Source: Frankiales bacterium (GTDB lineage: Bacteria; Actinomycetota; Actinomycetes; JAFAQI01). From it: a stretch of 64,000 bases of DNA. The notes beneath the pieces were generated by a model. It was given only the letters and a program-made list of their open reading frames with translations, had not been told where the DNA came from and made no database searches. The position numbers and the translations under genes are program-made. Location: NCBI GenBank assembly GCA_025980325.1, contig JAICXQ010000004.1:16758-80757 (forward strand), given 5' to 3'. This document shows positions 28,070 through 35,859 of this stretch, one piece after another (the first letter of the stretch is position 1; each line of letters begins with the position of its first letter).

Positions 28070-29542
28070 TCACGCGCCCGGAGGGCAACTGATCGTCCCC
28101 GGGCACTTCGGCGGCGGGGCCGGTTGAACGGCAAAGCTGGTGTCGATGGCCCAGAAGTAGGTCTGCGACGCCAGTGCCGTGCCGTCGGCGTTGTAGACGG
28201 TGGCCGCGCCCTGCCCGTTGACCACGACGTCCGGTCCGATCTGGTACGCGACGTTGCACGTGACTCCGACGGTTGCTCCGGGCGACAGGCTGAGGGGACC
28301 CGTCCCGCAGGTGAACACCCACGAGTATTGGAATGACACAAAGCCGTCGGGAGACACGTACGGGCCGGCGACAAACTTGAATGTGAGCCCGGTTTGCGTC
28401 AGTGACGAGCAGCTGGTGACCAGCGCCGACATCGTCTCCGTCCCGGATGCACCCTGGTTCGTGCTGGCGCGAGGGATGCTCGACGTCGTCGCGCTCGTCA
28501 CGGTGGCGCAGGGCGCGGCCACGAGTGCCGGACCCGCTGTGATCTTGATCGTGACCGTCGTGGCGTTGTTGGCAGTGTTGGGATCGGCGAGGGTCGAGGT
28601 CGCGCTCCCCGTGGTCGAATACGTGCCGGTCCCGGTCTCGGCGATCGGCGCGTCGACGTTCAGTGTGATGGTGGCCTGGCCGCCGGCGGCGATGGTCATC
28701 GTGCAGGTGACCAGCGTGCCGAACGCACCGTCGCTGGCAGAGCTGCACAGGGTGGGGTCGGCGTTGACCGCAGCGGCAACGAGTGTCGCGCCGGGGGTTG
28801 GGTTGTTGGTTACGCTTCGGCCCTCGGCGAGGTCGTCCGTGAACGTCACCGACGAGGCGCTAGTCGGCCCGGCGTTTTTCACCTGGTAGGTGTAGGTGTA
28901 GGCCTGCCCCTCCAGCGGCGCACCGAGATTCGACGATCCGGACACCTGGATGTCCGCGCCACTCGGAGTGGTCGTCGTGCCGCCGCCTCCGCCGCCTCCG
29001 CCGCCGGTCGTGGTCGTCGTCGTCGAGGCTTGAACCTTGATCGTGATCGACGGCGTGTTGTTCGTCAGGTTCGGGTCGGTCACCGTCGACGTCACGGTCG
29101 GGGTGAGCACGAACTGACAGACGCAACTACCTGCGACGGCGTTCTCGACGACGGTCACCTGCGCACCCGACGCCAAGTCGCCGAGGCTGCACTGCATGTC
29201 CTGCTGAAACGTCGTCGCGTCCGTGATGAAGCCGCAGGCGGCGGCGTTGCCGTTCACGGTCGCGCCCGTGTCCATGAACGCGTCCGGGTCGAGGAAGGTC
29301 GCGCCGGTCGCGGTCTGCGGCCCGTTGTTCTTCACCAGGTACGTGAGCGTGAAGGTGTCACCGGTGTGCGGTGACGCGTTACTGGCGGATCCGGACATCT
29401 GCAGGTCAGCCCCCGTCGCCGTGCCGCCCGCTGCGTGTGCGGCGAGCTGGCCCGGGGCGAAGGCAACGATGGACGTCGCCACCGCGACAGGTAGCAGAAC
29501 CCGATACGGCCACAGTCGAGCGAAGCGTGCGGTCGCTGACAC
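28070..29542 (-). CDS. Secreted DUF11-repeat protein
   Basis: A 490-residue exported protein. The GTG at 29542 has GGGGAGG upstream. A long signal precedes GQLAAHAAGG. Two DUF11-type immunoglobulin-like repeats follow: one ~45-170 (LQMSGSASNASPHTGDTFTLTY, ending DPNLTNNTPSITIKV) and one ~195-335 (IQVSGSSNLGAPLEGQAYTYTY, ending DPNTANNATTVTIKI). They are joined by a Thr/Gly-rich linker. The C-terminal ~150 residues are Cys-containing and end CPGTISCPPGA. No anchor is evident. It is a structural or adhesive surface-type protein; the exact role is unknown. Confidence 0.8.
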   Translation of the reverse strand: MSATARFARLWPYRVLLPVAVATSIVAFAPGQLAAHAAGGTATGADLQMSGSASNASPHTGDTFTLTYLVKNNGPQTATGATFLDPDAFMDTGATVNGNAAACGFITDATTFQQDMQCSLGDLASGAQVTVVENAVAGSCVCQFVLTPTVTSTVTDPNLTNNTPSITIKVQASTTTTTTGGGGGGGGGTTTTPSGADIQVSGSSNLGAPLEGQAYTYTYQVKNAGPTSASSVTFTDDLAEGRSVTNNPTPGATLVAAAVNADPTLCSSASDGAFGTLVTCTMTIAAGGQATITLNVDAPIAETGTGTYSTTGSATSTLADPNTANNATTVTIKITAGPALVAAPCATVTSATTSSIPRASTNQGASGTETMSALVTSCSSLTQTGLTFKFVAGPYVSPDGFVSFQYSWVFTCGTGPLSLSPGATVGVTCNVAYQIGPDVVVNGQGAATVYNADGTALASQTYFWAIDTSFAVQPAPPPKCPGTISCPPGA

Positions 29543-29716
29543 CTGGCTTCACCTCCCCGGCGGCCGTAGTGGCCGCACGGACGGAGCGTGTTCTCGGAGC
29601 AGCTCGTTGCGCTATTGGACGATGGTCTTAGGACTTCGGCGGCCCCGTGACTAGTCCCGGCCACGAACACCCGCGGCGTAAAGCACGGATGTGGTGGGCG
29701 AGGGGACGGTGACGAC

Positions 29717-29929
29717 TTAGCCGTGTCCCATCCTGGCCAGCAGCGTGAGGTCGTAGAGGGCGAGCGCGGCGGCGGCCATACCGAGCACTGACGCGAGTCG
29801 GTACGTGCGCCGCTGGGCGATGTCGAGCTGATCCTGGCGTCGGTTGCGTGCGTTCGCGAGATCGAACTGGACCACCGCGAGTTGTTGCTCCAACGGGGTC
29901 ATCGCCGGCCGATACTCGGGCGCGGTCAT
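29717..29929 (-). CDS. Small single-TM protein with N-terminal helix, unknown function
   Basis: A 70-residue protein. An amphipathic or coiled-coil segment (TPLEQQLAVVQFDLANARNRRQDQLDIAQRR) precedes one TM helix (LASVLGMAAAALALYDLTLLA). Its ATG overlaps the stop of the upstream membrane sensor gene by ATGA, so the two are co-translated and may form a complex. It is too small for family recognition. Confidence 0.65.
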   Translation of the reverse strand: MTAPEYRPAMTPLEQQLAVVQFDLANARNRRQDQLDIAQRRTYRLASVLGMAAAALALYDLTLLARMGHG

Positions 29930-30921
29930 GATCGGCCCGCTGGGCTGACGACGGCGATGCTTTGGCGGACCAAGACGAGACCGGTGAGAGCAAAGGCGAG
30001 CAACAGCGAGGCGGTGTCGATCGCCGTACCGTGTTGTACCCGGACGGTGAGGACACCGAGGGCGAGGAACAGCGGCGCGAACGGCACGAGAGCGCTGGCT
30101 GATGACGGCGCGTCGAGCGAGTGCCGCTCGTATACGGGCTGCGTATTCGTCTCGGCCCGTGCGGCGCAGGCGCCAACGGCGATCGCGGCGTACGCGGCTA
30201 GCCAACCGACGTCGATCAGGTTGCCCGTGGTGTAGCCACGGACCGCGGTGAGGTAGGTGTAAGCGCTGTCGGAGACGGCCATTGCGAACAGGCCGAGCAA
30301 GACGTAGCCGACCGCGCGCCGATGTGCACCGTCGAGGCGCAGCAGGACCCGGACGAGCAGGAACAGGATGACGACGTCGCCGAACGGATAGCCGACGGAG
30401 ACGAGCCCGGTCGCGGTGGTCATGTCGTTCTCGCGCCAGACCGGACCGAGCACGAACGTCCAGTTGAGGAAGAGCAACGCGGTCGCGAGGATCGAGCCGT
30501 CGAGGATCGCCCGCGCGCGGGCGGCAGCGGTGTGCCGGTGCGCGGGGTGGCACAGCAGTCCGGCAACGGCGAGCGGGATAGCGCCGAGATAGCCGAGATC
30601 GGCGTACGACGGAACCGGTACGTCGACGTCGAGAATGAGGTCGTACACCGCCCAGGCGCCCTCGGCGAAAGCCCACGCTGCGCTCGCGGCGCCGAGCAGG
30701 AGCCAGAATCGGCGGTGTCGCGCGCTGACCCGCTTACTGGCCCGCTGGCACGCGACCGCGGCGGCCGCGGCAGCGAGGAGCGTCGAGAGGTCGTCGACGA
30801 CCTTGGTGACGGTGGGGCCACCGACGCCGAAGCCGATCCAGACGGAGAAGATCGCGATGGCGGCGCAGGCGAGCGCGACCGGGATACCCGGCTTGTGGCC
30901 CGCCGCGCGCAAGTGACCCAT
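29926..30921 (-). CDS. Multi-TM membrane sensor-like protein
   Basis: A 331-residue protein with about nine hydrophobic segments. It resembles the N-terminal membrane sensor regions found on actinobacterial GGDEF/EAL proteins (FWLLLGAASAAWAFAEGAWAVYDL, VPSYADLGYLGAIPLAVAGLL, SVGYPFGDVVILFLLVRVLL), but no catalytic domain follows. The C-terminus is hydrophobic and then stops. It is coupled to a 70-residue TM protein, and the PAS-EAL gene lies 94 bp upstream on the same strand. A split cyclic-di-GMP signalling unit is a reasonable inference. Confidence 0.7.
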   Translation of the reverse strand: MGHLRAAGHKPGIPVALACAAIAIFSVWIGFGVGGPTVTKVVDDLSTLLAAAAAAVACQRASKRVSARHRRFWLLLGAASAAWAFAEGAWAVYDLILDVDVPVPSYADLGYLGAIPLAVAGLLCHPAHRHTAAARARAILDGSILATALLFLNWTFVLGPVWRENDMTTATGLVSVGYPFGDVVILFLLVRVLLRLDGAHRRAVGYVLLGLFAMAVSDSAYTYLTAVRGYTTGNLIDVGWLAAYAAIAVGACAARAETNTQPVYERHSLDAPSSASALVPFAPLFLALGVLTVRVQHGTAIDTASLLLAFALTGLVLVRQSIAVVSPAGRS

Positions 30922-31015
30922 AACTAAGGGGATGTCGGCACATCGGCAATACGACTGACTCGAACGATTGTCCGTCGCTTCTAGTCAATTTGTGCCGTGT
31001 CGCCTAGCAGTGGTG

Positions 31016-32404
31016 TCACCGGGTGCCGGTGTTCGACGGTGAAGTCGACGATGTCCTGGTGGTCCAGGTTTTGCCGGTCCAGGTGTTCCAGTGGCGCCGG
31101 TCGGTGGTGGGTTTGCCGAGGAAGTAGCCCTGGGCGTTGTCGACGCCGAGGGTTGTGAGGGCGTGTAGTTCGGCGGCGGTCTCGACTCCTTCGGCGGTCA
31201 GTGCGGCGCCGAGGTCGAGCGCGAGGAGGACGAGAGCGGTGACGAGCGAGCGTCGGGCGGGGTCGTCGGCGAGGTAGCCGATGAGGGACCGATCGATCTT
31301 GATGATGTCGGGCCGGAGTTGGAGCACATGGCTGAAGGAGGCGTAGCCCGCTCCGGTGTCGTCGATCGCCAGTCGCACTCCGCGCTCACGCAGCGGCAGC
31401 AGCGCAGCGTTGAGGGCGTCGTAACTGCTGATCTCGACGTGCTCGGTGATCTCGACGACGAGCCGCTCCAGCGGGAAATCCCCGGTAAGCAGTGTTTCCC
31501 GCCACCGCTCGTCGAGGATCAGTTCCGGGGTCGCGTTGATCGACAGGTACGCGTCCGCAGGCAGCGCGCCGATGACCTGAGCACCGGTGTCGAACGCGAG
31601 CCGATCCAAGTCGAGGCTCGAGCCGCATTCGCGTGCGTCGGCGAACCACTGATCGGGGCCACGCCCGTCGCGGAACCGAGCAAGCGCTTCGGTACCACAC
31701 AGCCGTCCGGTGGTCACGTCGACGATGGGCTGGAGCGCGGTGTCGATCGCGCGCTCGGCGACCGTCGTCTGAATGCGGCTGCGGGCGGCGATGATGGCGC
31801 GCTCCACGGTCATCGCTTCGGTGACGAGCCGTCGGCTGCCGCGAAACCCGACGACCTGTCCCTGCGGGTCGATGATCGGCTCGGCGCTGCCTTGCAACGT
31901 CACCACATGGCCGTCGGCGTGACGCCAGTCGAGTTCCACGTCGTGCCATCCCCGCCCGCTCGCGACCGCCTCGGATGCGATGCGGCGCGCCTCGGCCTCG
32001 CTGTCCGGTGTCATCAACGTGGGCATGGCAACGCCGAGCAAGTCCTCCGCCGAGTAGCCGAGCTGGTCGGCCACCCGCGGGCTGCAATAGGTCAAGCGCA
32101 GGTCGCGGTCGGCCTCCCACACCCAATCCCGGCTCGTGGACGCCACGTCGGCCACCGCGGTCTCGCTGATCGCCAAGCTCCGCCGAGCCGCATACACGGT
32201 GCGGGACACTCCCGCCATCGCGAGCAGCAACACGATCAGCCAGCCAAGCCCGACCGCCGCGAGCACCGTCTCCAGCGTCGCTTCACCACCCACGAGGCGA
32301 TGCACGTCCTCGAGCCGCAGCACCAGGGCGAGGGCCGCCTCCACCACACCCGCGACCAGCAGTAGCGCAAGCCACCGCGAAGACACGCGCAAACCGCTTG
32401 TCAT
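31016..32404 (-). CDS. Membrane-bound PAS-EAL cyclic-di-GMP phosphodiesterase
   Basis: A 462-residue protein. Two TM helices lie in residues 10-66, a PAS domain at ~91-195 (TSRDWVWEADRDLRLTYCSP...GYSAEDLLG), and an EAL domain at ~215-445. Metal and catalytic residues appear present: Glu239 in the GTEALARF form of the EAL motif, Asn in LSINATPE, Glu in EITEHVEI, DDTGAGYAS, Lys in IIKIDRSL, AEGVE, and QGYFLGKP at the end. There is no GGDEF. It should hydrolyse c-di-GMP to pGpG in response to a PAS-sensed signal. The last 20 residues are Thr/Ser-rich and non-conserved. Confidence 0.87.
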   Translation of the reverse strand: MTSGLRVSSRWLALLLVAGVVEAALALVLRLEDVHRLVGGEATLETVLAAVGLGWLIVLLLAMAGVSRTVYAARRSLAISETAVADVASTSRDWVWEADRDLRLTYCSPRVADQLGYSAEDLLGVAMPTLMTPDSEAEARRIASEAVASGRGWHDVELDWRHADGHVVTLQGSAEPIIDPQGQVVGFRGSRRLVTEAMTVERAIIAARSRIQTTVAERAIDTALQPIVDVTTGRLCGTEALARFRDGRGPDQWFADARECGSSLDLDRLAFDTGAQVIGALPADAYLSINATPELILDERWRETLLTGDFPLERLVVEITEHVEISSYDALNAALLPLRERGVRLAIDDTGAGYASFSHVLQLRPDIIKIDRSLIGYLADDPARRSLVTALVLLALDLGAALTAEGVETAAELHALTTLGVDNAQGYFLGKPTTDRRHWNTWTGKTWTTRTSSTSPSNTGTR

Positions 32405-32471
32405 GTAGAAAGTGTCGGATTCCGAGACTTATAGCTGAAACGACACGCCGCACCGTCGCGCCAGGCGTCTC

Positions 32472-32666
32472 TTACCGGTGCTCGACCAGCGGCGGGGTTG
32501 CCACATTGTGGCCGACCTTGATGAGGCCCGCACCGACTCCGATCACCGCGGTGTTGAAGGCCAAGAAGTACTTCGAGCGATCCCAATTCAGGTTGACCTG
32601 AAAGCGGTACTCGTCGACAGCGAGTTTGTATAGATCGACGAGTTCTTCACGACTCGGATCGGCCAC
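32472..32666 (-). CDS. Short membrane protein, possibly truncated
   Basis: 64 residues from the GTG at 32666: an acidic start (ADPSREELVDLYKLAVDEYRF), then NLNWDRSKYFLAFNTAVIGVGAGLIKVG, a single hydrophobic segment, and a short basic tail. Actinobacterial proteins with this start usually carry a second TM segment and ~100 more residues (recollection, not searched), so this copy may be a 3'-truncated remnant. It is divergent from a small XRE-type regulator 71 bp away, an arrangement common in mobile regions. Confidence 0.5.
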   Translation of the reverse strand: MADPSREELVDLYKLAVDEYRFQVNLNWDRSKYFLAFNTAVIGVGAGLIKVGHNVATPPLVEHR

Positions 32667-32737
32667 GGCGAACCGGCGCCCCCGGCGCCGGAGGTGTCCG
32701 CCTGGCCGGACACCCGACCCTTCGCATCGGCCCTCGG

Positions 32738-32995
32738 TTGAGGGAGCTGCGCAAGGCACGCGGGATGTCGCTTCGCGAGGCCGCACGCGTCGCCGGGATT
32801 GGACGGACCCTGCTGAGTGAGATCGAGCGGCAGGACCGGCCCGACCCGCAGCTTTCGGTACTCCTGAAGCTGCAGTACGCCTACGGCCTGCGGAGCATCG
32901 AGGAACTGCTCGGGGAGCCTCCCGGCCAGCCCAGCCGCGTGCTCGCGGCGACGTACGTGACTGCGGCGACAACGGACAGCGGCGACACCGAATGA
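32738..32995 (+). CDS. Small XRE-family HTH regulator
   Basis: 85 residues from a TTG start; no in-frame ATG or GTG was seen close upstream, so the start is uncertain. The helix-turn-helix is MRELRKARGMSLREAARVAGIGRTLLSEIER, followed by PQLSVLLKLQYAYGLRSIEELLG, the usual fourth and fifth helices. It is divergent from the short membrane protein at 32472-32666 and lies 107 bp outside the left end of the tRNA-Leu element, so it may belong to an older insertion. Confidence 0.65.
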   Translation: MRELRKARGMSLREAARVAGIGRTLLSEIERQDRPDPQLSVLLKLQYAYGLRSIEELLGEPPGQPSRVLAATYVTAATTDSGDTE

Positions 32996-33102
32996 TGCGG
33001 GCCGGGGTGACATGAGATCGCACGCGACATCGTCCGGTAGAAGCTGGGTGGAAGCCGCCAATTTTCGCGGCGGGCAGATGTGGCCTGACCTGCACAGATG
33101 TT

Positions 33103-33125
33103 GTGGGCGAGGGGGGAGTTGAACC
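33103..33125. repeat. Left attachment site (displaced tRNA-Leu 3' end)
   Basis: It is identical over 23 bp to 41648-41670, covering the acceptor 3' strand and T-arm/T-loop of tRNA-Leu(CAG). Both flanks differ immediately outside (t/g on the left, t/c on the right). It marks the far end of the element. Confidence 0.85.
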
Positions 33126-33223
33126 TCGCGCGCACGGCTCCTCACCTCGAATTTTACTCCACGTGAGCGCGGCCGTAGCGATCTAGGACGCCGTTGTGAA
33201 CCGTTCGCCGCGGTCCTCGACGG

Positions 33224-33249
33224 TCGGTGATGCCGCGCGGCATCACCGA
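33224..33249. repeat. 26-bp perfect palindrome
   Basis: The half-site TCGGTGATGCCGC is followed directly by its reverse complement, with no loop. It lies 130 bp beyond the stop of the XRE gene and ~100 bp inside the left attachment site. It could be an operator, a recombination directionality site or a terminator. Confidence 0.75.
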
Positions 33250-33378
33250 TGATCTTGGCCGGCGCAGCCAGCGCGAACAAATTTGGGAACCGGTCTTGGA
33301 AACGGTCCGAGCACCGTCCGCAAACCGTCGACTCGCGATCGTCTAAGCGGGAATCCGTGGCCCGCGCGTCTCGATCGG

Positions 33379-33765
33379 CTACTGCGACCGAAGGACGTCC
33401 TCGACGACGGCGAGGACCTGAGCACGCTGTCGTGGGTTCAGCTGCTTTACCAGACGAAGCAGCCGTTTGAAGGTCTGGTCCGAGTAGGCGTCGACAGCGC
33501 CGGCGACCCCGGCGCCGCCGACATTCGGAGTCAACCCCGCCCATTCAGCAAGAGAGTCGAAGTCAAGCCGGTAGAGGTCCGCCAACTCAAGGAGAACGAG
33601 GGGGTCCGGCTTCTTGATCAGTCCTCGCTCGACTTGCGACAAGTAAGCATTGGACCGTCCGGTTATCCGCTCGACCTCACGCAACGACAACCCGCGGTGC
33701 TGACGTGCGTGGCGCAGAACACGTCCGACGGCCGGCGTGTCCTGTCCGACCCGATCGACAGCCAT
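33379..33765 (-). CDS. XRE-family HTH regulator of the defence operon
   Basis: 128 residues from the ATG at 33765, with GGGAG 10 nt upstream; ATGs at 33852 and 33924 are in-frame alternatives. The DNA-binding domain reads VGRVLRHARQHRGLSLREVER, ITGRSNAYLSQVERGLIKKP, then LVLLELADLYRLDFDSLAEWAG. The C-terminus (FKRLLRLVKQLNPRQRAQVLAVVEDVL) is a helical, probably dimerising, tail. It is divergent from the CBASS operon and most likely represses it. A TGCA-TGAG-TGCA dyad lies at 33921-33932 in the shared upstream region. Confidence 0.82.
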   Translation of the reverse strand: MAVDRVGQDTPAVGRVLRHARQHRGLSLREVERITGRSNAYLSQVERGLIKKPDPLVLLELADLYRLDFDSLAEWAGLTPNVGGAGVAGAVDAYSDQTFKRLLRLVKQLNPRQRAQVLAVVEDVLRSQ

Positions 33766-33965
33766 GGGAATGCGCTCCCGAGGAACCTTGCGATCACCAC
33801 TCCTCCCAGTTTTCGTCGGCGCTAGCTGCGAGGGTTCACGCGGGCCCGCCATCGGCTCACCGTAGAGCGACTCGACCGAGACTGGAATGCGAATGGAGGA
33901 AGACGCTTGCACAGAACACTGCATGAGTGCATAGTACTTCGCATCACCGCTAAGGAGAACGCACC

Positions 33966-34871
33966 GTGGACGTAGCCGAGACGATCACCCAGTGCCGCGT
34001 CATGCCCGATGCAGCGTACGAACCCTTGTGGGACTCCATCGTGGTGCCGCCGACCGTCAAGGACAGATTGCTCCGGTCTGCGCTCCTCGCGCTCTCGTTG
34101 CGACCGAATCTGCCCTTCGAGGTTACGGCCTTGCACGGGCTCGCCGTGCTGTTCGGACCTCCGGGTACGGGCAAGACAACCCTCGCGCGTGGCCTCGCCG
34201 CGCAGTTGGCGCCCCTTACCTCCGCGAAGAAGACCCGTTTCATCGAAGTCAACCCACATGGGCTGATGAGCGCTGAGCACGGTCAAAGCCAGCGCAAGGT
34301 CGCCGAATTGCTCGGTGAGCACATCCCGCGCCTCGCCGACGACGGCATTCCAACCGTCGTTCTGCTCGATGAAGTCGAGTCAATGGCCGTCGCGCGCAGC
34401 GAAGCGTCACTGGCCGCCAACCCCGCCGACGTTCACCGCGCGACTGATGCGGTGCTTACCGCCTTGGACGCCAACGCGGTCCGCACGCCTCAACTATTCA
34501 TCGTCGCAACGAGTAACTTCACCCGCGCACTCGATGCGGCATTCCTCTCTCGGGCCGACGTCGCCATCGAGGTTCCTGCACCCGATAAAGACGGCGCTCT
34601 GGCAATCCTGCAGAGGACGCTGACGGGAATGGGCCAGGCTTACCCACCCTTGGCGGACCTCGCATACGACGCCGGCCTCAAACGCGTGGCGACGAAGCTC
34701 GCAGGCATCGACGGCCGACGCATTCGCAAGGCCGTGACGGAAGCGATGCTCAGTCGAATCGAGACGGTGCTGGACCCCGGGACCTTGACCGTGAAGGACC
34801 TCTTAGCAGGAGCCACGACGGCAACCGAGAGCTCGGACTTCAAGGAAGGAGACGGCCATGCTGCGGCATAG
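33966..34871 (+). CDS. TRIP13/Pch2-like AAA+ ATPase of type III CBASS
   Basis: A 301-residue AAA+ ATPase. Walker A is FGPPGTGKT (63-71), Walker B VVLLDE (131-136), followed by VESMAVARSEASL and NPADVHRATDAVLTALD, typical of bacterial TRIP13. The sensor-1 Asn is in VATSNF, and LSRADVAIEVPAPD completes the core. In CBASS, TRIP13 remodels the HORMA protein, disassembling the activated HORMA/CD-NTase complex and preventing false alarms. AAGGAG precedes the GTG by 8 nt. It overlaps the next gene by 14 bp and heads a five-gene unit. Confidence 0.88.
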   Translation: MDVAETITQCRVMPDAAYEPLWDSIVVPPTVKDRLLRSALLALSLRPNLPFEVTALHGLAVLFGPPGTGKTTLARGLAAQLAPLTSAKKTRFIEVNPHGLMSAEHGQSQRKVAELLGEHIPRLADDGIPTVVLLDEVESMAVARSEASLAANPADVHRATDAVLTALDANAVRTPQLFIVATSNFTRALDAAFLSRADVAIEVPAPDKDGALAILQRTLTGMGQAYPPLADLAYDAGLKRVATKLAGIDGRRIRKAVTEAMLSRIETVLDPGTLTVKDLLAGATTATESSDFKEGDGHAAA

Positions 34872-35343
34872 ATCGATTGCGGCCGCGCCGGTTCGCGGCG
34901 CATCGGAGGCATGGCAGGTGGTCGTACAACTTCTTGCCGACACGCTCGAGAGAAGCCCGTCCATCCAAGACGGCAGCGTTCGCGCGGAACTTGCCCCTCT
35001 GGCTGGTCTGGGCACCGCCCTCGTAGCCGGAGGTCACCTCGAGAAGACGCCGCTGATGCTTTCCGACGAAGCCCTAGAGGTGGAGATCCGCGTCGTTACC
35101 TCGGATGCGGCGCTGACGATCGAGGAAAACCTCAATCCGGTGCCGGGTGGGGGCTCTGCGACAACCGACTGGAGCCTCTATCTCCCGGCCCCGGCGCCTT
35201 TGGCTGACGCGGCGCGGACAGCCGTCGAGGATTGTGCGCACGTCACGACCGAAGCGCCAGCGGTACGTAAAGCGAGCGCGGAGGGCAAGGCGGGGAACCT
35301 CGTCGACCACTCAGCGGTCGGTCGCTTGGGGAGCGATCAGTGA
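34858..35343 (+). CDS. Unrecognised CBASS-associated protein, 161 residues
   Basis: Not recognised. The N-terminal ~60 residues look helical (SEAWQVVVQLLADTLERSPSI, VRAELAPLAGLGTALVAGG). The middle looks like beta strands (DEALEVEIRVVTSDAALTIEENL). A Gly-rich turn and NTP-like aromatic stretch (TDWSLYLPAPAPLADAARTAV) follow, then a flexible Ala/Lys-rich tail. It has no TM, signal or catalytic motif. It overlaps the TRIP13 gene by 14 bp and the HORMA gene by GTGA, so it is made in proportion with both. It may be a HORMA partner, a closure-peptide donor or a sensor subunit; this is inference. Confidence 0.8.
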   Translation: MLRHRSIAAAPVRGASEAWQVVVQLLADTLERSPSIQDGSVRAELAPLAGLGTALVAGGHLEKTPLMLSDEALEVEIRVVTSDAALTIEENLNPVPGGGSATTDWSLYLPAPAPLADAARTAVEDCAHVTTEAPAVRKASAEGKAGNLVDHSAVGRLGSDQ

Positions 35344-35849
35344 CTTACACGTCGACGTCCACCTCGACATTCACTCGCACGCATACCGCGACGTACTTGG
35401 CCGACGTCATCCTCGGCTCGATCGCAGACATTCTCGGCAGCGTCGGTATCGACACCACACGGCTCTTCGCCGACTGGGACACCGACCAGCACGCGATCGG
35501 CGAATGGATCAAGGAGGGGTCACTCAGCTGTGTTGCGCTTGAGTGTCATCAGCCCTCGGGACGGGTCGACCCGATCGTTGAATTCCCAGTGAGCTACTCG
35601 GGCACCGGCGAGGGCGACCGGAAGTTCACTGCGGACAGGGCCGCGTTGGCCGTCTACATGACCAAGATGAAACGGGTCCCAGCAGGCACTACCTACCGGC
35701 TCTTCTGCACCTACAACGGCGCCCACAGCGACCAACCTGGCTGGGGACCGGCCACGCGCGCGGCGACCTCGGGCATGCGTTCGTTTAGTTTCGGCACGCT
35801 CGCCGCAGCGCCGCACGCCTCAGCACACCTTCGCTACTACACGAACTAA
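35340..35849 (+). CDS. Bacterial HORMA-domain protein of type III CBASS
   Basis: A 169-residue protein. The Ser/Thr-rich start (STSTSTFTRTHTATYLADVIL) followed by a helix, VALECHQPSGRVDPIVEFPVSY, the long alpha segment FTADRAALAVYMTKMKRVPAG and the C-terminal safety-belt-like end (MRSFSFGTLAAAPHASAHLRYY) match bacterial HORMA proteins. In CBASS, HORMA binds a peptide signal, closes, and activates the CD-NTase. The GTG overlaps the preceding stop; the CD-NTase gene begins 10 bp later. The call rests mainly on N-terminal pattern plus the TRIP13/CD-NTase context. Confidence 0.78.
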   Translation: MTYTSTSTSTFTRTHTATYLADVILGSIADILGSVGIDTTRLFADWDTDQHAIGEWIKEGSLSCVALECHQPSGRVDPIVEFPVSYSGTGEGDRKFTADRAALAVYMTKMKRVPAGTTYRLFCTYNGAHSDQPGWGPATRAATSGMRSFSFGTLAAAPHASAHLRYYTN

Positions 35850-35859
35850 CGAGGTCGCC

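Noticed and set aside
29689..29707. 14-bp match to the tRNA-Leu 3' end including CCA, a possible third attachment site
   Set aside because: The match stops before the T-loop and is short enough to arise by chance in GC-rich DNA; no integrase or shift in composition accompanies it. A strain comparison could reopen it.
32588..33544. A long minus-strand frame (318 codons) spanning the left attachment site
   Set aside because: Arg/Pro-rich, no domain, crosses the element boundary; only its last part overlaps a plausible gene in another frame.
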